A stretch of 64,000 nucleotides of DNA, from the NCBI RefSeq assembly GCF_004801315.1, contig NZ_SSNW01000006.1:1-64000 (forward strand), in the 5' to 3' direction. A program made the position numbers and the translations under genes. The DNA is from Deinococcus sp. Arct2-2. GTDB lineage: Bacteria; Deinococcota; Deinococci; Deinococcales; Deinococcaceae. The notes below the pieces were generated by a model. It was not told the origin of the DNA and did not search any database. It saw only the letters and a program-made list of their open reading frames with translations. Positions 14,293 through 22,923 of this stretch are shown piece after piece. Every line of letters begins with the position of its first letter. Position 1 is the first letter of the stretch.

Positions 14293-14672
14293 TGGCCCGT
14301 ATTGCAGGCGTCGACCTTCCCCGCGAAAAGCGGATCGAAATCGGTCTGACCTACATCTACGGCATCGGCCTGACCCGTGCTAAGGAAGTGTTGGCGCGTA
14401 CCGGCATCAGCCCCGATACCCGCGTCAAGAACCTGACCGAAGCCGAGCAGTCCACCCTGCGTGAAGCCGTCGAGAAGACCTACAAGGTCGAAGGCGATCT
14501 CCGCAGTGAAGTCGGCCAGAACATCAAGCGCTTGATGGACATCGGCGCTTACCGTGGTCTGCGTCACCGCCGTGGGTTGCCCGTGCGCGGCCAGCGTACC
14601 AAGACGAATGCTCGTACCCGTAAAGGGCCGCGCAAGACCGTCGCCGGTAAGAAGAAAGCGGCGAGGAAGTAA
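14292..14672 (+). CDS. rpsM: 30S ribosomal protein S13
   Basis: S13 (126 aa) contacts P-site tRNA and the 50S through bridges B1a/b. The product begins [20 protein letters not shown], includes [20 protein letters not shown], and ends in a Lys/Arg tail. The frame is open upstream into rpmJ. The ATG overlapping the rpmJ stop by one base gives the standard start. Confidence 0.96.
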
Positions 14673-14678
14673 TAAGCC

Positions 14679-15074
14679 ATGGCAAAATCAACCAAAGGCA
14701 AGACCCCCCGCCGCGCTCGCCGCAACATCAGCGCAGGCCGCGCTTATGTTCACGCGAGCTACAACAACACCATCGTTACCATCACCGACCTTGAGGGCAA
14801 CAGCGTTGCTTGGTCGAGTGGCGGCACGATTGGTTACAAGGGCAGCAAGAAGGGCACGCCCTACGCTGCTCAGCTTGCCGCCGCCGACGCCGTGAAGAAG
14901 GCCCAACAGACCTTCGGCATGAACATCGTCGACGTGATCGTGCGTGGCAGCGGCTCTGGCCGTGAACAGGCCATCCGCGCTATTCAGGCCAGCGGCATTG
15001 AAGTGAAGTCCATCATGGACGACACCCCCGTGCCTCACAACGGCTGCCGCCCCAAGAAAAAGCACCGCGCTTAA
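14679..15074 (+). CDS. rpsK: 30S ribosomal protein S11
   Basis: S11 (131 aa) lies on the 30S platform near the Shine-Dalgarno duplex. The motif [20 protein letters not shown] and the C-terminal [18 protein letters not shown] are diagnostic. It starts six bases after rpsM and is followed by a structured gap before rpsD. Confidence 0.96.
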   Translation: MAKSTKGKTPRRARRNISAGRAYVHASYNNTIVTITDLEGNSVAWSSGGTIGYKGSKKGTPYAAQLAAADAVKKAQQTFGMNIVDVIVRGSGSGREQAIRAIQASGIEVKSIMDDTPVPHNGCRPKKKHRA

Positions 15075-15094
15075 AGCACACGCGCGCGCCCACC

Positions 15095-15155
15095 TGCCCC
15101 GTTTCCACCTCGGTTTTTTACCGGGAAAGCCGCACCACCGGCAAGGAAACGGGCA
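15095..15155 (+). promoter_or_regulatory. Structured leader before rpsD, possible S4 autoregulatory site
   Basis: TGCCCCGTTTCC (15095-15106) pairs with GGAAACGGGCA (15145-15155) with a single bulged C. Inside it, CGGT-TTTTT-ACCG forms a smaller hairpin (15111-15123). The 139-base gap is otherwise non-coding. S4 is a known autogenous regulator of its mRNA in other bacteria, and a branched structure just before rpsD fits that idea. No consensus was checked. Confidence 0.45.
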
Positions 15156-15213
15156 CCAGAGGGCCGCAGACCCGGTCAGTTTTAAGAGGCTAGACCGCTA
15201 AGGAGTTCGTAAC

Positions 15214-15831
<618 letters not shown>

Positions 15832-15844
15832 CACGGAGGCCCCA

Positions 15845-16846
15845 GTGGATCAGAAGCGCCCTCAACTCAAAGCCCGCGTGGACGGCGATTACGGCGAATT
15901 TGTCCTAGAGCCGCTCACGCGCGGTTACGGCGTCACCATCGGGAATCCTGTCCGCCGCATCCTGATGTCTTCGATCCCCGGTACCGCTGTCACCAGCGTG
16001 TACATCGAAGACGTCCTCCACGAATTCAGCACCATTCCCGGCGTCAAAGAAGACGTCATTCAGTTGATTCTGAACCTCAAGGAAATGGTTGTTCGTTTTT
16101 ATACCCCCGGCCCCAAAACCCTGACGCTGCGTGCGCAGGGTGAAGGGATCGTGCGGGCCAGCGCCTTCGAGGTTCCGAGCGACGCCGAAATCGTCAATCC
16201 TGACCTGCACATCGCTACCCTTGCCGAAGACGGCAAATTGGTGATGGAAGTGCGCGTGGAGGAAGGCGAAGGCTACGTGCCTGCCGACAAGCATGCCACC
16301 AAAGACCGCATCAACTCTATTCCCGTTGACGCGATGTTCTCTCCGGTGCGCCGTGTGGCTTACCACGTAGAAAATACCCGCGTGGGACAGCAGACCGACC
16401 TTGACCGTTTGATTATTCGGGTCTGGACGGACGGCAGCACCACGCCCCAAGAAGCCCTCGACAAGGCCGTCGAGATTCTCCGTGATGAACTGACGGTGTT
16501 TGGCAACGTCGAAACGCTTCCGGCCCTTGCGCCCGAAGTGCAGACGCCCGTCTACACGCCTGCCGCGCCTAGTGCGCCCAGCGTGTACGACCTGCCCCGT
16601 CAGCCAGAACTGAGCATCAACCCTCAGCCTTACCCCGCCGATCTCGACACGCCCCGCGTGACCCTCGAGGGCCTCGGCCTCACCACCCGCGTCCTGCACT
16701 CTTTGAAAGAAGAAGGCATCGACAGCGTGGACGCCCTGTGCGCCCTCTCCGACCGCGACCTGAAAAAGGTTCCCGGTATCGGTGAGCGCAGCCTCGACGA
16801 GATCAAACAGCAGCTTGCCCAGTTCGGCCTCGCTCTGCGCGACTGA
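15845..16846 (+). CDS. rpoA: DNA-directed RNA polymerase subunit alpha
   Basis: RNA polymerase alpha (333 aa), the scaffold subunit for core assembly. The N-terminal domain motif EPLTRGYGVTIGNPVRRIL is clear, and the C-terminal domain shows TRVLHSLKEEGIDSV and KKVPGIGERSLDEIKQQL, the DNA- and activator-binding helix-hairpin-helix. A Pro/Ala-rich linker (about residues 235-265) joins them. GTG start with CGGAGG upstream. Confidence 0.97.
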   Translation: MDQKRPQLKARVDGDYGEFVLEPLTRGYGVTIGNPVRRILMSSIPGTAVTSVYIEDVLHEFSTIPGVKEDVIQLILNLKEMVVRFYTPGPKTLTLRAQGEGIVRASAFEVPSDAEIVNPDLHIATLAEDGKLVMEVRVEEGEGYVPADKHATKDRINSIPVDAMFSPVRRVAYHVENTRVGQQTDLDRLIIRVWTDGSTTPQEALDKAVEILRDELTVFGNVETLPALAPEVQTPVYTPAAPSAPSVYDLPRQPELSINPQPYPADLDTPRVTLEGLGLTTRVLHSLKEEGIDSVDALCALSDRDLKKVPGIGERSLDEIKQQLAQFGLALRD

Positions 16847-16900
16847 CCTCTCCGCACACTCATCTCTAGGCGGTCACGCCTATTTTCAAGGAGAATCCCC

Positions 16901-17251
16901 ATGCGTCACGGTAAAAGTGGCCGCAAGCTCAACCGCAACAGCAGTTCTCGTACCGCTTTGGCCCGCGCCCAAGCCACGGCACTGCTGCGCGAGGGCCGTA
17001 TCCAGACGACCCTCACGAAAGCCAAAGAGCTTCGTCCTTTCGTAGAGAAGCTGATTACTACCGCCAAAGGTGGCGACCTGCACGCCCGCCGTCTGGTGGC
17101 CCGCGATATCCACGACAACATCGTGGTTCGCAAGGTCATGGACGAAGTGGCTCCCAAGTACGCCGAGCGTCCCGGCGGCTACACGCGCATCCTCCGCATC
17201 GGCACCCGCCGGGGCGACGGTGTGACGATGGCCCTGATCGAGCTCGTCTAA
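16901..17251 (+). CDS. rplQ: 50S ribosomal protein L17
   Basis: L17 (116 aa), the last gene of the alpha block. It begins [20 protein letters not shown] and shows [21 protein letters not shown] and [20 protein letters not shown], all typical. AAGGAG lies before the ATG. A strong terminator follows. Confidence 0.97.
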   Translation: MRHGKSGRKLNRNSSSRTALARAQATALLREGRIQTTLTKAKELRPFVEKLITTAKGGDLHARRLVARDIHDNIVVRKVMDEVAPKYAERPGGYTRILRIGTRRGDGVTMALIELV

Positions 17252-17271
17252 AACCTAAAGCTATCTTTGCT

Positions 17272-17294
17272 CCCCGCCTTGTGCGGGGTTTTTT
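17272..17294 (+). terminator. Terminator of the ribosomal cluster
   Basis: CCCCGC (17272-17277), loop CTTGT, GCGGGG (17283-17288), then six T. A textbook intrinsic terminator directly after rplQ. It also abuts the end of the convergent methyltransferase gene. Confidence 0.93.
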
Positions 17295-18052
17295 CATTTC
17301 TTGGCACGGGCCACCAGGATGAATTCGCCGTCGCCTTGCCCTACCGGTTCGTAGTGCCAGCCGCCGTATATCCCCTCAATCTCGAAGCCGACAGCCTTCA
17401 AGCTGGCACGCAGCGTTTCCTCTGGCCGGAAGCGGAGCGTGGAGCGAGACAGCAGCACTTCCTTAGTGTCTGAGAAGGCGTAATGATGGACAAACGTGAC
17501 CAAGTCGCCTGAACTCTCTTCTAGTTCCGTCCAAGTTTCCAATTCCTTCCCCTCTGGCAAGGGCGTCTGCTGGTACGTACCCAACCGAGTCCACTTCTCC
17601 CACTCCCGTGCCACCGGATCGCGCGAGTCGAAGACCAGTCGGCCTCCGGGAGCCAGTGCGCGGTGAACATCTTCCAGTAACTCCAGCCAAGCCCCATCGT
17701 CTGCAATGAACTGGGCGACATGGTTGGTCATGAGGGCCAGATCGAAGGCATTGGCAGGCGCATCGGCTGACGTTCCCTCAATCCAGATGACCCGTTCGGC
17801 TCCGGGTTTGGCCCTCGCTAGGGTCAATGAGGCAGCGGCCGGGTCTATGCCTGTCACCGTATGGCCCGCTTTAGCCAGCGCCAAAGTGATTTGACCTGTA
17901 CCACAGCCAAGATCGAGGACGCGTGAATTTGGAATTTCGTTCACCAAGTCCAGAAAAAATTGATCCGACCTTCCCCACGGACACAGCGTTTCGTACAGCC
18001 GGGCCAGCCGTAAGTCGTTGAATTCGGCATCGCTAAAGTTGACATTGTGCAT
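17294..18052 (-). CDS. Class I SAM-dependent methyltransferase
   Basis: A 252-residue Rossmann-fold methyltransferase. Motif I, VLDLGCGTGQ, is at residues 45-54, followed by VTGIDPAAASLTLARAKP and FDLALMTNHVAQF. The substrate is unknown. Upstream on its strand TAGACT ends seven bases before the ATG with no ribosome binding site, so the mRNA is probably leaderless. It is divergent from the hydrolase gene at 18125. Confidence 0.85.
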   Translation of the reverse strand: MHNVNFSDAEFNDLRLARLYETLCPWGRSDQFFLDLVNEIPNSRVLDLGCGTGQITLALAKAGHTVTGIDPAAASLTLARAKPGAERVIWIEGTSADAPANAFDLALMTNHVAQFIADDGAWLELLEDVHRALAPGGRLVFDSRDPVAREWEKWTRLGTYQQTPLPEGKELETWTELEESSGDLVTFVHHYAFSDTKEVLLSRSTLRFRPEETLRASLKAVGFEIEGIYGGWHYEPVGQGDGEFILVARAKK

Positions 18053-18124
18053 GGCGGGCAGTCTACGGGTTCAAAATTGATAGACACGGCCCACAACCGC
18101 TCGCTTGCCTGCTACCCTTTCCCC

Positions 18125-18697
18125 ATGACCCCCACCCTGATCATCGTTCCCGGCCTTGGCGACAGCGGGCCGCAGCACTGGCAAACGCTGTGGGAAATCA
18201 AATTCGGCGCGGCCCGTGTGGTACAAGACGACTGGGAAGACCCGACGCCCGCAGGTTGGTCGGCCAAATTACAGGAAGCCATAGACGCCACTCCCGGTGA
18301 ACTGGTACTGGCGGGCCATTCCTGCGGCGTGCTGACGATTGTGCATTGGGCGCAGATTTATGGCGGGCATGAGCGGGTGCGTGGGGCGCTGCTAGTGGCC
18401 CCCACCGACGCCGAGCAACCCGGCATGTTAGAGGCTGACCCGGTGGTGTGCCAGATGGCCCCAATTCCCATGCAGCCACTTCCTTTTCCCACTCTGATCA
18501 TTGCCAGCGAGAATGACCCGTATGTGACCCTAAACCGCGCTACCGCTTTTGCCGAAGCGTGGGAGGCCGACTTGGTGTCGGCGGGCGAGGCAGGCCACAT
18601 CAATGAAAACAGCGGTCACGGCGAATGGGGAGAGGGCGAGATTTTGCTGGGTGAGGCGCTGCACGCGTGGACGCCGCCGGACGTGGTGCGCTTCTGA
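18125..18697 (+). CDS. RBBP9/YdeN-family alpha/beta hydrolase
   Basis: A 190-residue serine hydrolase of the YdeN/RBBP9 group. It has the N-terminal GLGDSGPQHWQTLWE block typical of the family and the nucleophile elbow GHSCG with Ser66. The acid and His are probably in SENDPY and GHINENSGHG. The frame is open upstream to 18047. ATG 18125 is chosen because TACCCT ends six bases before it, a leaderless arrangement, and the product then starts at the family N-terminus. Substrate unknown. Confidence 0.85.
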   Translation: MTPTLIIVPGLGDSGPQHWQTLWEIKFGAARVVQDDWEDPTPAGWSAKLQEAIDATPGELVLAGHSCGVLTIVHWAQIYGGHERVRGALLVAPTDAEQPGMLEADPVVCQMAPIPMQPLPFPTLIIASENDPYVTLNRATAFAEAWEADLVSAGEAGHINENSGHGEWGEGEILLGEALHAWTPPDVVRF

Positions 18698-18704
18698 GTG
18701 GGCG

Positions 18705-18842
18705 GGTCTAAGGGTAGGCGTGAAACATTGCTCCTCCACCTTTGCGGGGGAGGTTGGGACTCGCAGAGCTGCGCCAGCAGAGGGGGGAAGTGAGCGTCAG
18801 CGATTGCTCTTCTCAGTCCCTTAGACCCTTGACCCTTAGACC
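18705..18842 (+). repeat. Dispersed palindromic element, family B (138 bp)
   Basis: The element is bounded by GGTCTAAGGGT (18705-18715) and its inverse ACCCTTAGACC (18832-18842). Inside is a G+C-rich body with the blocks GGGGGAGGTTGGGA, TCGCAGAGCTGCG and GTGAGCG..AGCGATTGC, shared with the copies at 30643-30877 and 48480-48556. Confidence 0.75.
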
Positions 18843-18865
18843 AAGCCCCTCACACTCAGCACAAC

Positions 18866-18891
18866 AAAAACCGCCCCCACATCGGAGGCGG
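18866..18891 (-). terminator. Terminator of trxA
   Basis: On the minus strand CCGCCTCC and GGGGGCGG form an 8-bp stem with a GATGT loop, followed by TTTTTG. It lies 18 bases beyond the trxA stop. Confidence 0.88.
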
Positions 18892-18908
18892 CTTGCTGTT
18901 GACTGGCT

Positions 18909-19268
18909 TTAGTTGGCGGAAACGGTTTCTGCGGCGGCAGGCACTTGGGCAGTCACGGCGTACTTGTCGAGCAGGGCTTCAAAGGCCCGCTTGGGCTGTG
19001 CGCCTACCACGCCTTCTACGGGCTGGCCGTCTTTGAACAGTATCAGCGTGGGAATGCTCATCACGCGGTATTGGCCCTGCACCATGGGGTTGTCGTCGAC
19101 GTTCAGCTTGCCGATCTTGACGCGGCCCTCGTACTGTCCGGCCAATTCTTCGATCACTGGGGCAATGATGCGGCAGGGGCCACACCACGGTGCCCAGAAA
19201 TCCACCAGCGTCAAACCTTCGCTGATTTCGGCGGTAAAATTGCTGTCTGAGAGTTCTACAGGCTTCAT
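18909..19268 (-). CDS. trxA: Thioredoxin
   Basis: Thioredoxin (119 aa), a cytoplasmic disulfide reductase. Active site WCGPC has cysteines at residues 29 and 32. FWAPWCGPCRIIAPVIEELA and the cis-proline region MSIPTLILFKDGQPV are typical. The frame opens eight codons earlier, but ATG at 19268 has TATACT ending seven bases before it and no ribosome binding site, so I read a leaderless start there. An Ala-rich C-terminal tail extends the fold slightly. Confidence 0.95.
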   Translation of the reverse strand: MKPVELSDSNFTAEISEGLTLVDFWAPWCGPCRIIAPVIEELAGQYEGRVKIGKLNVDDNPMVQGQYRVMSIPTLILFKDGQPVEGVVGAQPKRAFEALLDKYAVTAQVPAAAETVSAN

Positions 19269-19389
19269 AAAATAAAGTATACGCCTGCGCACACTGGGCA
19301 GATAGGCAGCATATGGGGAGGGGCTAACGCAGCGTTCATAGGCCCGTCATAGGGACGTCATTCAGCGTCACCGGGCTTACTGTTGGGAC

Positions 19390-19749
19390 ATGGTAGGAGC
19401 AGATGCATTGGTGTCAGATTCAGCAGCGTGGCAGGACGGCATCCGTCTTTTCAATTCCGGCCACTGGTGGGAAGCGCACGAGGCGTGGGAGGGCGCGTGG
19501 CTGCGGGCTGCGGGCGATGAGCGCGCCTGTCTGTCGGCCCTGATCTTGCTGGCGGCGGCCCTGCATAAGCGCTGGCATCACGGCAGCTTGGCGCACCGCA
19601 ATTTTACCAAGTCCGAAAAGTACCTAGATGCCTTGCCCGCCGAGTTCGCGGGGATTAGGTTGGCAGCGCTGCGGGCTGATGTGTGGTCAGCACTTCAGGC
19701 CGACACTCTGGAACAGGCCCGGCCACAGGTACAGTACACGGCCCACTGA
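19390..19749 (+). CDS. DUF309-family protein
   Basis: A 119-residue protein with the DUF309 pattern of paired helices: GIRLFNSGHWWEAHEAWEGA and later LILLAAALHKRWHHGSLAH. The function of DUF309 proteins is not established. TACTGT ends six bases before the ATG, so the transcript is probably leaderless. The gene is divergent from trxA. Confidence 0.82.
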   Translation: MVGADALVSDSAAWQDGIRLFNSGHWWEAHEAWEGAWLRAAGDERACLSALILLAAALHKRWHHGSLAHRNFTKSEKYLDALPAEFAGIRLAALRADVWSALQADTLEQARPQVQYTAH

Positions 19750-19882
19750 CCCAAGGACCTGCTTTCCCTTTGCCTATTGCGTTATCTTAAGAAGAACGCG
19801 CCGAATCTCAATTCTGTTCTTTACTCGATACTATAAGTTTGAAGGCCGATTCAGCAGCACCTATTCGATGGAGGCATCACCA

Positions 19883-20506
19883 ATGGAAGGTATTCAAATG
19901 GAACGAATTGCATTATTTATTGACGGCGCAAACGTATATGCAGCAGCCAAGCGCCTCGGCTGGAACTTCGATCACCGCAAGATTCTGGAGCATTTTGCAG
20001 GCTACGGCGTGTTGTACAACGCTTTTTATTACACTGCCGTGCCGCTCCCGATGGACGACAAGCAAAAGCGCTTCATAGACGCGCTGACCTACATGGGGTA
20101 CACGGTTCGTACCAGGCCCCTGCGTGAAAACACCGATGAACACGGTGATACGCACAGGCGGGCCAGCCTCGATATAGAAATCGTGACCGATCTGCTCACC
20201 ACTTCTGAGCGTTTTGATACGGCGGTGCTGCTGACTGGCGACGGAGATTTTGAGCGCCCGGTGGAAGTGCTGCGGGCGCGGGGCAAGCGCGTCATTGTCG
20301 CCAGCATTCCCGAAATGACCAGCTACGAACTCCGTAACGCCGCCGATGGCTACGTGGATTTCAAGGACATTCGGGAGCAAGTGGAGCGCCCCGGCTACCG
20401 CCTGCCCAGCGAAGGCGGCAGAGGCACGGAAGCGCGCGAGCTTCGCGGCACCGAAACCCGGCCCTTTTATACGTCAGCGGCGCTGACCGACGCGGATGAC
20501 CGCTAA
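19883..20506 (+). CDS. NYN domain (LabA/DUF88-type) PIN-like nuclease candidate
   Basis: A 207-residue NYN-domain protein. The strand-acid motif ALFIDGANVYAAAKRLGW (Asp14) and the later DIEIVTDLL and LLTGDGDFERPVEVLRARG supply the acidic cluster of PIN-like metal-dependent RNases. ATG 19868, 19883 and 19898 are all in frame. I choose 19883 because GGAGG at 19870-19874 is eight bases upstream. A TATAAG-type -10 lies near 19830. The last 11 bases overlap plsX, which suggests co-transcription. Confidence 0.82.
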   Translation: MEGIQMERIALFIDGANVYAAAKRLGWNFDHRKILEHFAGYGVLYNAFYYTAVPLPMDDKQKRFIDALTYMGYTVRTRPLRENTDEHGDTHRRASLDIEIVTDLLTTSERFDTAVLLTGDGDFERPVEVLRARGKRVIVASIPEMTSYELRNAADGYVDFKDIREQVERPGYRLPSEGGRGTEARELRGTETRPFYTSAALTDADDR

Positions 20507-21530
20507 AGCAGACGCTCAGAGCGCCGAACCTGCCCTCCCCATTGCGCTGGACGCGGTGGGCGGCGATTTTGGTGCGTTGCCGAATGTAGAAGGTGCGGTG
20601 TTGGCGGCCCGCGCTGGCGTGTCGGTGCTGCTAGTAGGAGACCGAGTGAAGTTGCACGCCGAGTTGGGCAAATATGCCGGAAGCGCCGCTCTGCCGCTGG
20701 AAGTGGTAGACGCCGCTGACGTGATCGGGATGGATGAACACGCCAGCGATGTGCGGAGCCGCACCGAAGCCAGCATCAACGTGTGTACCCGCCTTGTGAA
20801 GGAAGGCAAGGCCGCTGCCGCCGTCAGCATGGGCCACAGCGGGGCCACGATGGCAAGCGCCCTGCTGACCTTGGGCCGCATCAAGGGCGTAGATCGGCCC
20901 GCCATTCTGACCCATCTGCCTGCCAAATCGGGCTTTACGACGCTGCTGGATGCTGGGGCCAACGCCGACGTGAAGGCGCAGTATTTAGCGCAGTGGGCGC
21001 GGCTGGCGAGCGTGTACCTGCGTGTGGTAGAAGACAAAGAGAACCCCACGGTGGGCCTGCTCAGCATTGGCGAAGAAGACCATAAGGGCAGTGCGCTGGT
21101 GCTGGAAACCCACGCCCTGCTGCGCGACATGCACGGCAAGACCCTGAACTTTCACGGCAACATCGAGGGCCGCGACATCTTTTTGGGTACCACCGATATC
21201 GTGGTTACCGATGGATTTACCGGAAACGTGGTGCTGAAACTGGCCGAGGGAGAAGCCAAAGTGCTGTTCGGCTGGGTGCGCGAAGCGTTGGGCAGCACCC
21301 TGAAGAGCAAGTTGGGCGGCCTGCTGGTACGCAGCGCACTGCGCGGCCTCGCAGAACGGATGGATCCCAGCACCTACGGGGCCAGCATTCTGGTGGGCGT
21401 GCGCGGACTGGCCTTTATCGGGCACGGCAGCGCCGACGCCAGAGCAGTCAAAAATGCCCTGCTACGGGCGGCGCGTGCCCACGAAGCCCAGCTCATTCCC
21501 AAGCTGGAAGCGGCTTTTGCACAGAAGTGA
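20496..21530 (+). CDS. plsX: Phosphate acyltransferase PlsX
   Basis: PlsX (344 aa) converts acyl-ACP to acyl-phosphate for phospholipid synthesis. The N-terminal IALDAVGGDFGALPNVEGAV is diagnostic, and the DAGANADVKAQYLAQWARL and GFTGNVVLKLAEG blocks are also present. The start lies inside the end of the NYN gene. In many bacteria plsX precedes fabH/fabD, but here it is followed by an intergenic repeat and a channel gene. Confidence 0.95.
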   Translation: MTAKADAQSAEPALPIALDAVGGDFGALPNVEGAVLAARAGVSVLLVGDRVKLHAELGKYAGSAALPLEVVDAADVIGMDEHASDVRSRTEASINVCTRLVKEGKAAAAVSMGHSGATMASALLTLGRIKGVDRPAILTHLPAKSGFTTLLDAGANADVKAQYLAQWARLASVYLRVVEDKENPTVGLLSIGEEDHKGSALVLETHALLRDMHGKTLNFHGNIEGRDIFLGTTDIVVTDGFTGNVVLKLAEGEAKVLFGWVREALGSTLKSKLGGLLVRSALRGLAERMDPSTYGASILVGVRGLAFIGHGSADARAVKNALLRAARAHEAQLIPKLEAAFAQK

Positions 21531-21536
21531 AAAACC

Positions 21537-21571
21537 GTCAGTGGTGAGTGGGTAGTAGTCAGTGGGAAAGG
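21537..21571 (+). repeat. Short GTGAGTGG repeat (family D)
   Basis: GTCAGTGGTGAGTGGG followed by TAGTAGTCAGTGGGAAAG. The same motifs recur at 25551-25622, 56801-56836, 58039-58074 and 58486-58528 and around the IS5 insertion at 40580. Confidence 0.6.
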
Positions 21572-21644
21572 TGTGGTGGCCGCCGTCATTCTTAAAATGC
21601 TGCTCTAACCTGCATCCCTCACTGACTTATGAAAGATTAGGCGG

Positions 21645-22826
21645 ATGCTGGATACGTTAGTCGTTCAATTGTCTAAGCCGCAAGTGTGGGTAGGTTTGGC
21701 GCTCACGGCAGTCACGGCCTACGCCCTCTACCGCTTTGGGCGAATGCTGCTGCGCGGCCTAGAGGCGCACGTGAATCGCCGTTTGGTCATGGCTCTCAAG
21801 TGGTTGTGGCTGGTGTGCTGCGTCGTCGGTTGGTTGGCGGTAGCAACGCAGGTGGCGTACCTGCCCTCTGTGCCGTTCCTGTTCGATTTGGGCGGCGACA
21901 TCGTGGGCAGCTTCCGGCACAGTGCGGGGCAAACTGTGGTCATCGTGGCGCTGGCCCTGATCGCTTGGAATCTGATCGGCAGCGTGGCCGGGCGCATCGT
22001 AGCCGAACAGGAATTCAACCGCCGCAGCGTGCGCGTGCAGACCCTCAAGGGCGTCGTAGAAAGCTCGCTGAAAGCTGTGGTGGTGGTCATCGGCCTGATC
22101 GCGGGCCTGCAAACGCTGGGCGTGAATGCCACCAGCCTCCTTGCGGGCGTGTCGGTGCTGGGCTTGGCGGTGGGCTTCGGCGCACAGAGCCTTTTCAAAG
22201 ACGTGTTCACGGGCTTTTTTATTCTGTTGGAAGACCAATACGGCGTGGGCGACGTGATTACGGTCAATACTGGACAACTCAGCGGCGGTGTAGAGCGCCT
22301 GAATCTGCGGGTCACTGCACTCCGGGCGCTGGACGGCACGGTGCATATCATTCCCAACGGCCAAATTCTGACCGTCAGTGTGAGCAGCAAAGACTGGAGC
22401 CGCGTGGTCGCCACTGTAAACGTGACCTACGCCGCCAACGTGAACGACGCCCTGCGCGTGTTGGAAGCCGTGAGCAACGAGATCTATGCCGATCCCGAAT
22501 GGAATCCGTTTTTTCTGGAAGCGCCGGAAATGCAGGGCGTGACCGAACTCGCCCCTGATAGCGTTACGTTGCGGGCGCTGTACAAGGTGCAGCCCAAGAG
22601 TCAATACGCGATTGGGCGCGAGTACAACCGCCGCATTAAAATTGCGATGGATCAGGCCGGAATAGAGATTCCTTTCCCGCAGCGTTCGCTGAACTTTGGC
22701 GGCTCGCCCATAGAAATCAAGATCACCCGCGACGATCTGGCCCCCGATCCGCGTACCAGCCAAGACCGCACCCACGCGCCCAGCAAGCCCAGCATCACGC
22801 GTGATCCGGAAGAGGATCAGACTTGA
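21645..22826 (+). CDS. Mechanosensitive channel, MscS family
   Basis: A 393-residue small-conductance mechanosensitive channel. Three N-terminal membrane segments precede the pore helix and beta domain: LLAGVSVLGLAVGFGAQSLF then KDVFTGFFILLEDQYGVGDV is the MscS core. The cytoplasmic cage follows, with a charged tail. It opens on membrane tension during hypo-osmotic shock. AAAGATTAGGCGG stands before the ATG. Confidence 0.93.
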   Translation: MLDTLVVQLSKPQVWVGLALTAVTAYALYRFGRMLLRGLEAHVNRRLVMALKWLWLVCCVVGWLAVATQVAYLPSVPFLFDLGGDIVGSFRHSAGQTVVIVALALIAWNLIGSVAGRIVAEQEFNRRSVRVQTLKGVVESSLKAVVVVIGLIAGLQTLGVNATSLLAGVSVLGLAVGFGAQSLFKDVFTGFFILLEDQYGVGDVITVNTGQLSGGVERLNLRVTALRALDGTVHIIPNGQILTVSVSSKDWSRVVATVNVTYAANVNDALRVLEAVSNEIYADPEWNPFFLEAPEMQGVTELAPDSVTLRALYKVQPKSQYAIGREYNRRIKIAMDQAGIEIPFPQRSLNFGGSPIEIKITRDDLAPDPRTSQDRTHAPSKPSITRDPEEDQT

Positions 22827-22854
22827 GCGGGAATTAAAGAGAGGCCCAGACGCT

Positions 22855-22907
22855 CACCAAAGAAGGCTGCCGCGAGAATTAAAATCTTGCGGCAGCCTTC
22901 TTTGGTG
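22855..22907. terminator. Perfect 19-bp hairpin between mscS-like gene and ftsH
   Basis: Bases 22855-22873 (CACCAAAGAAGGCTGCCGC) and 22889-22907 are exact reverse complements around a 15-base A/T-rich loop. The two genes converge here, so it may stop transcription from both sides. There is no T run directly after either arm. Confidence 0.6.
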
Positions 22908-22923
22908 TAGTTGTAACCCAAGT

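Noticed and set aside
21759..22775. 338-codon minus-strand frame
   Set aside because: Antisense to the MscS-family gene; composition is typical of shadow frames.
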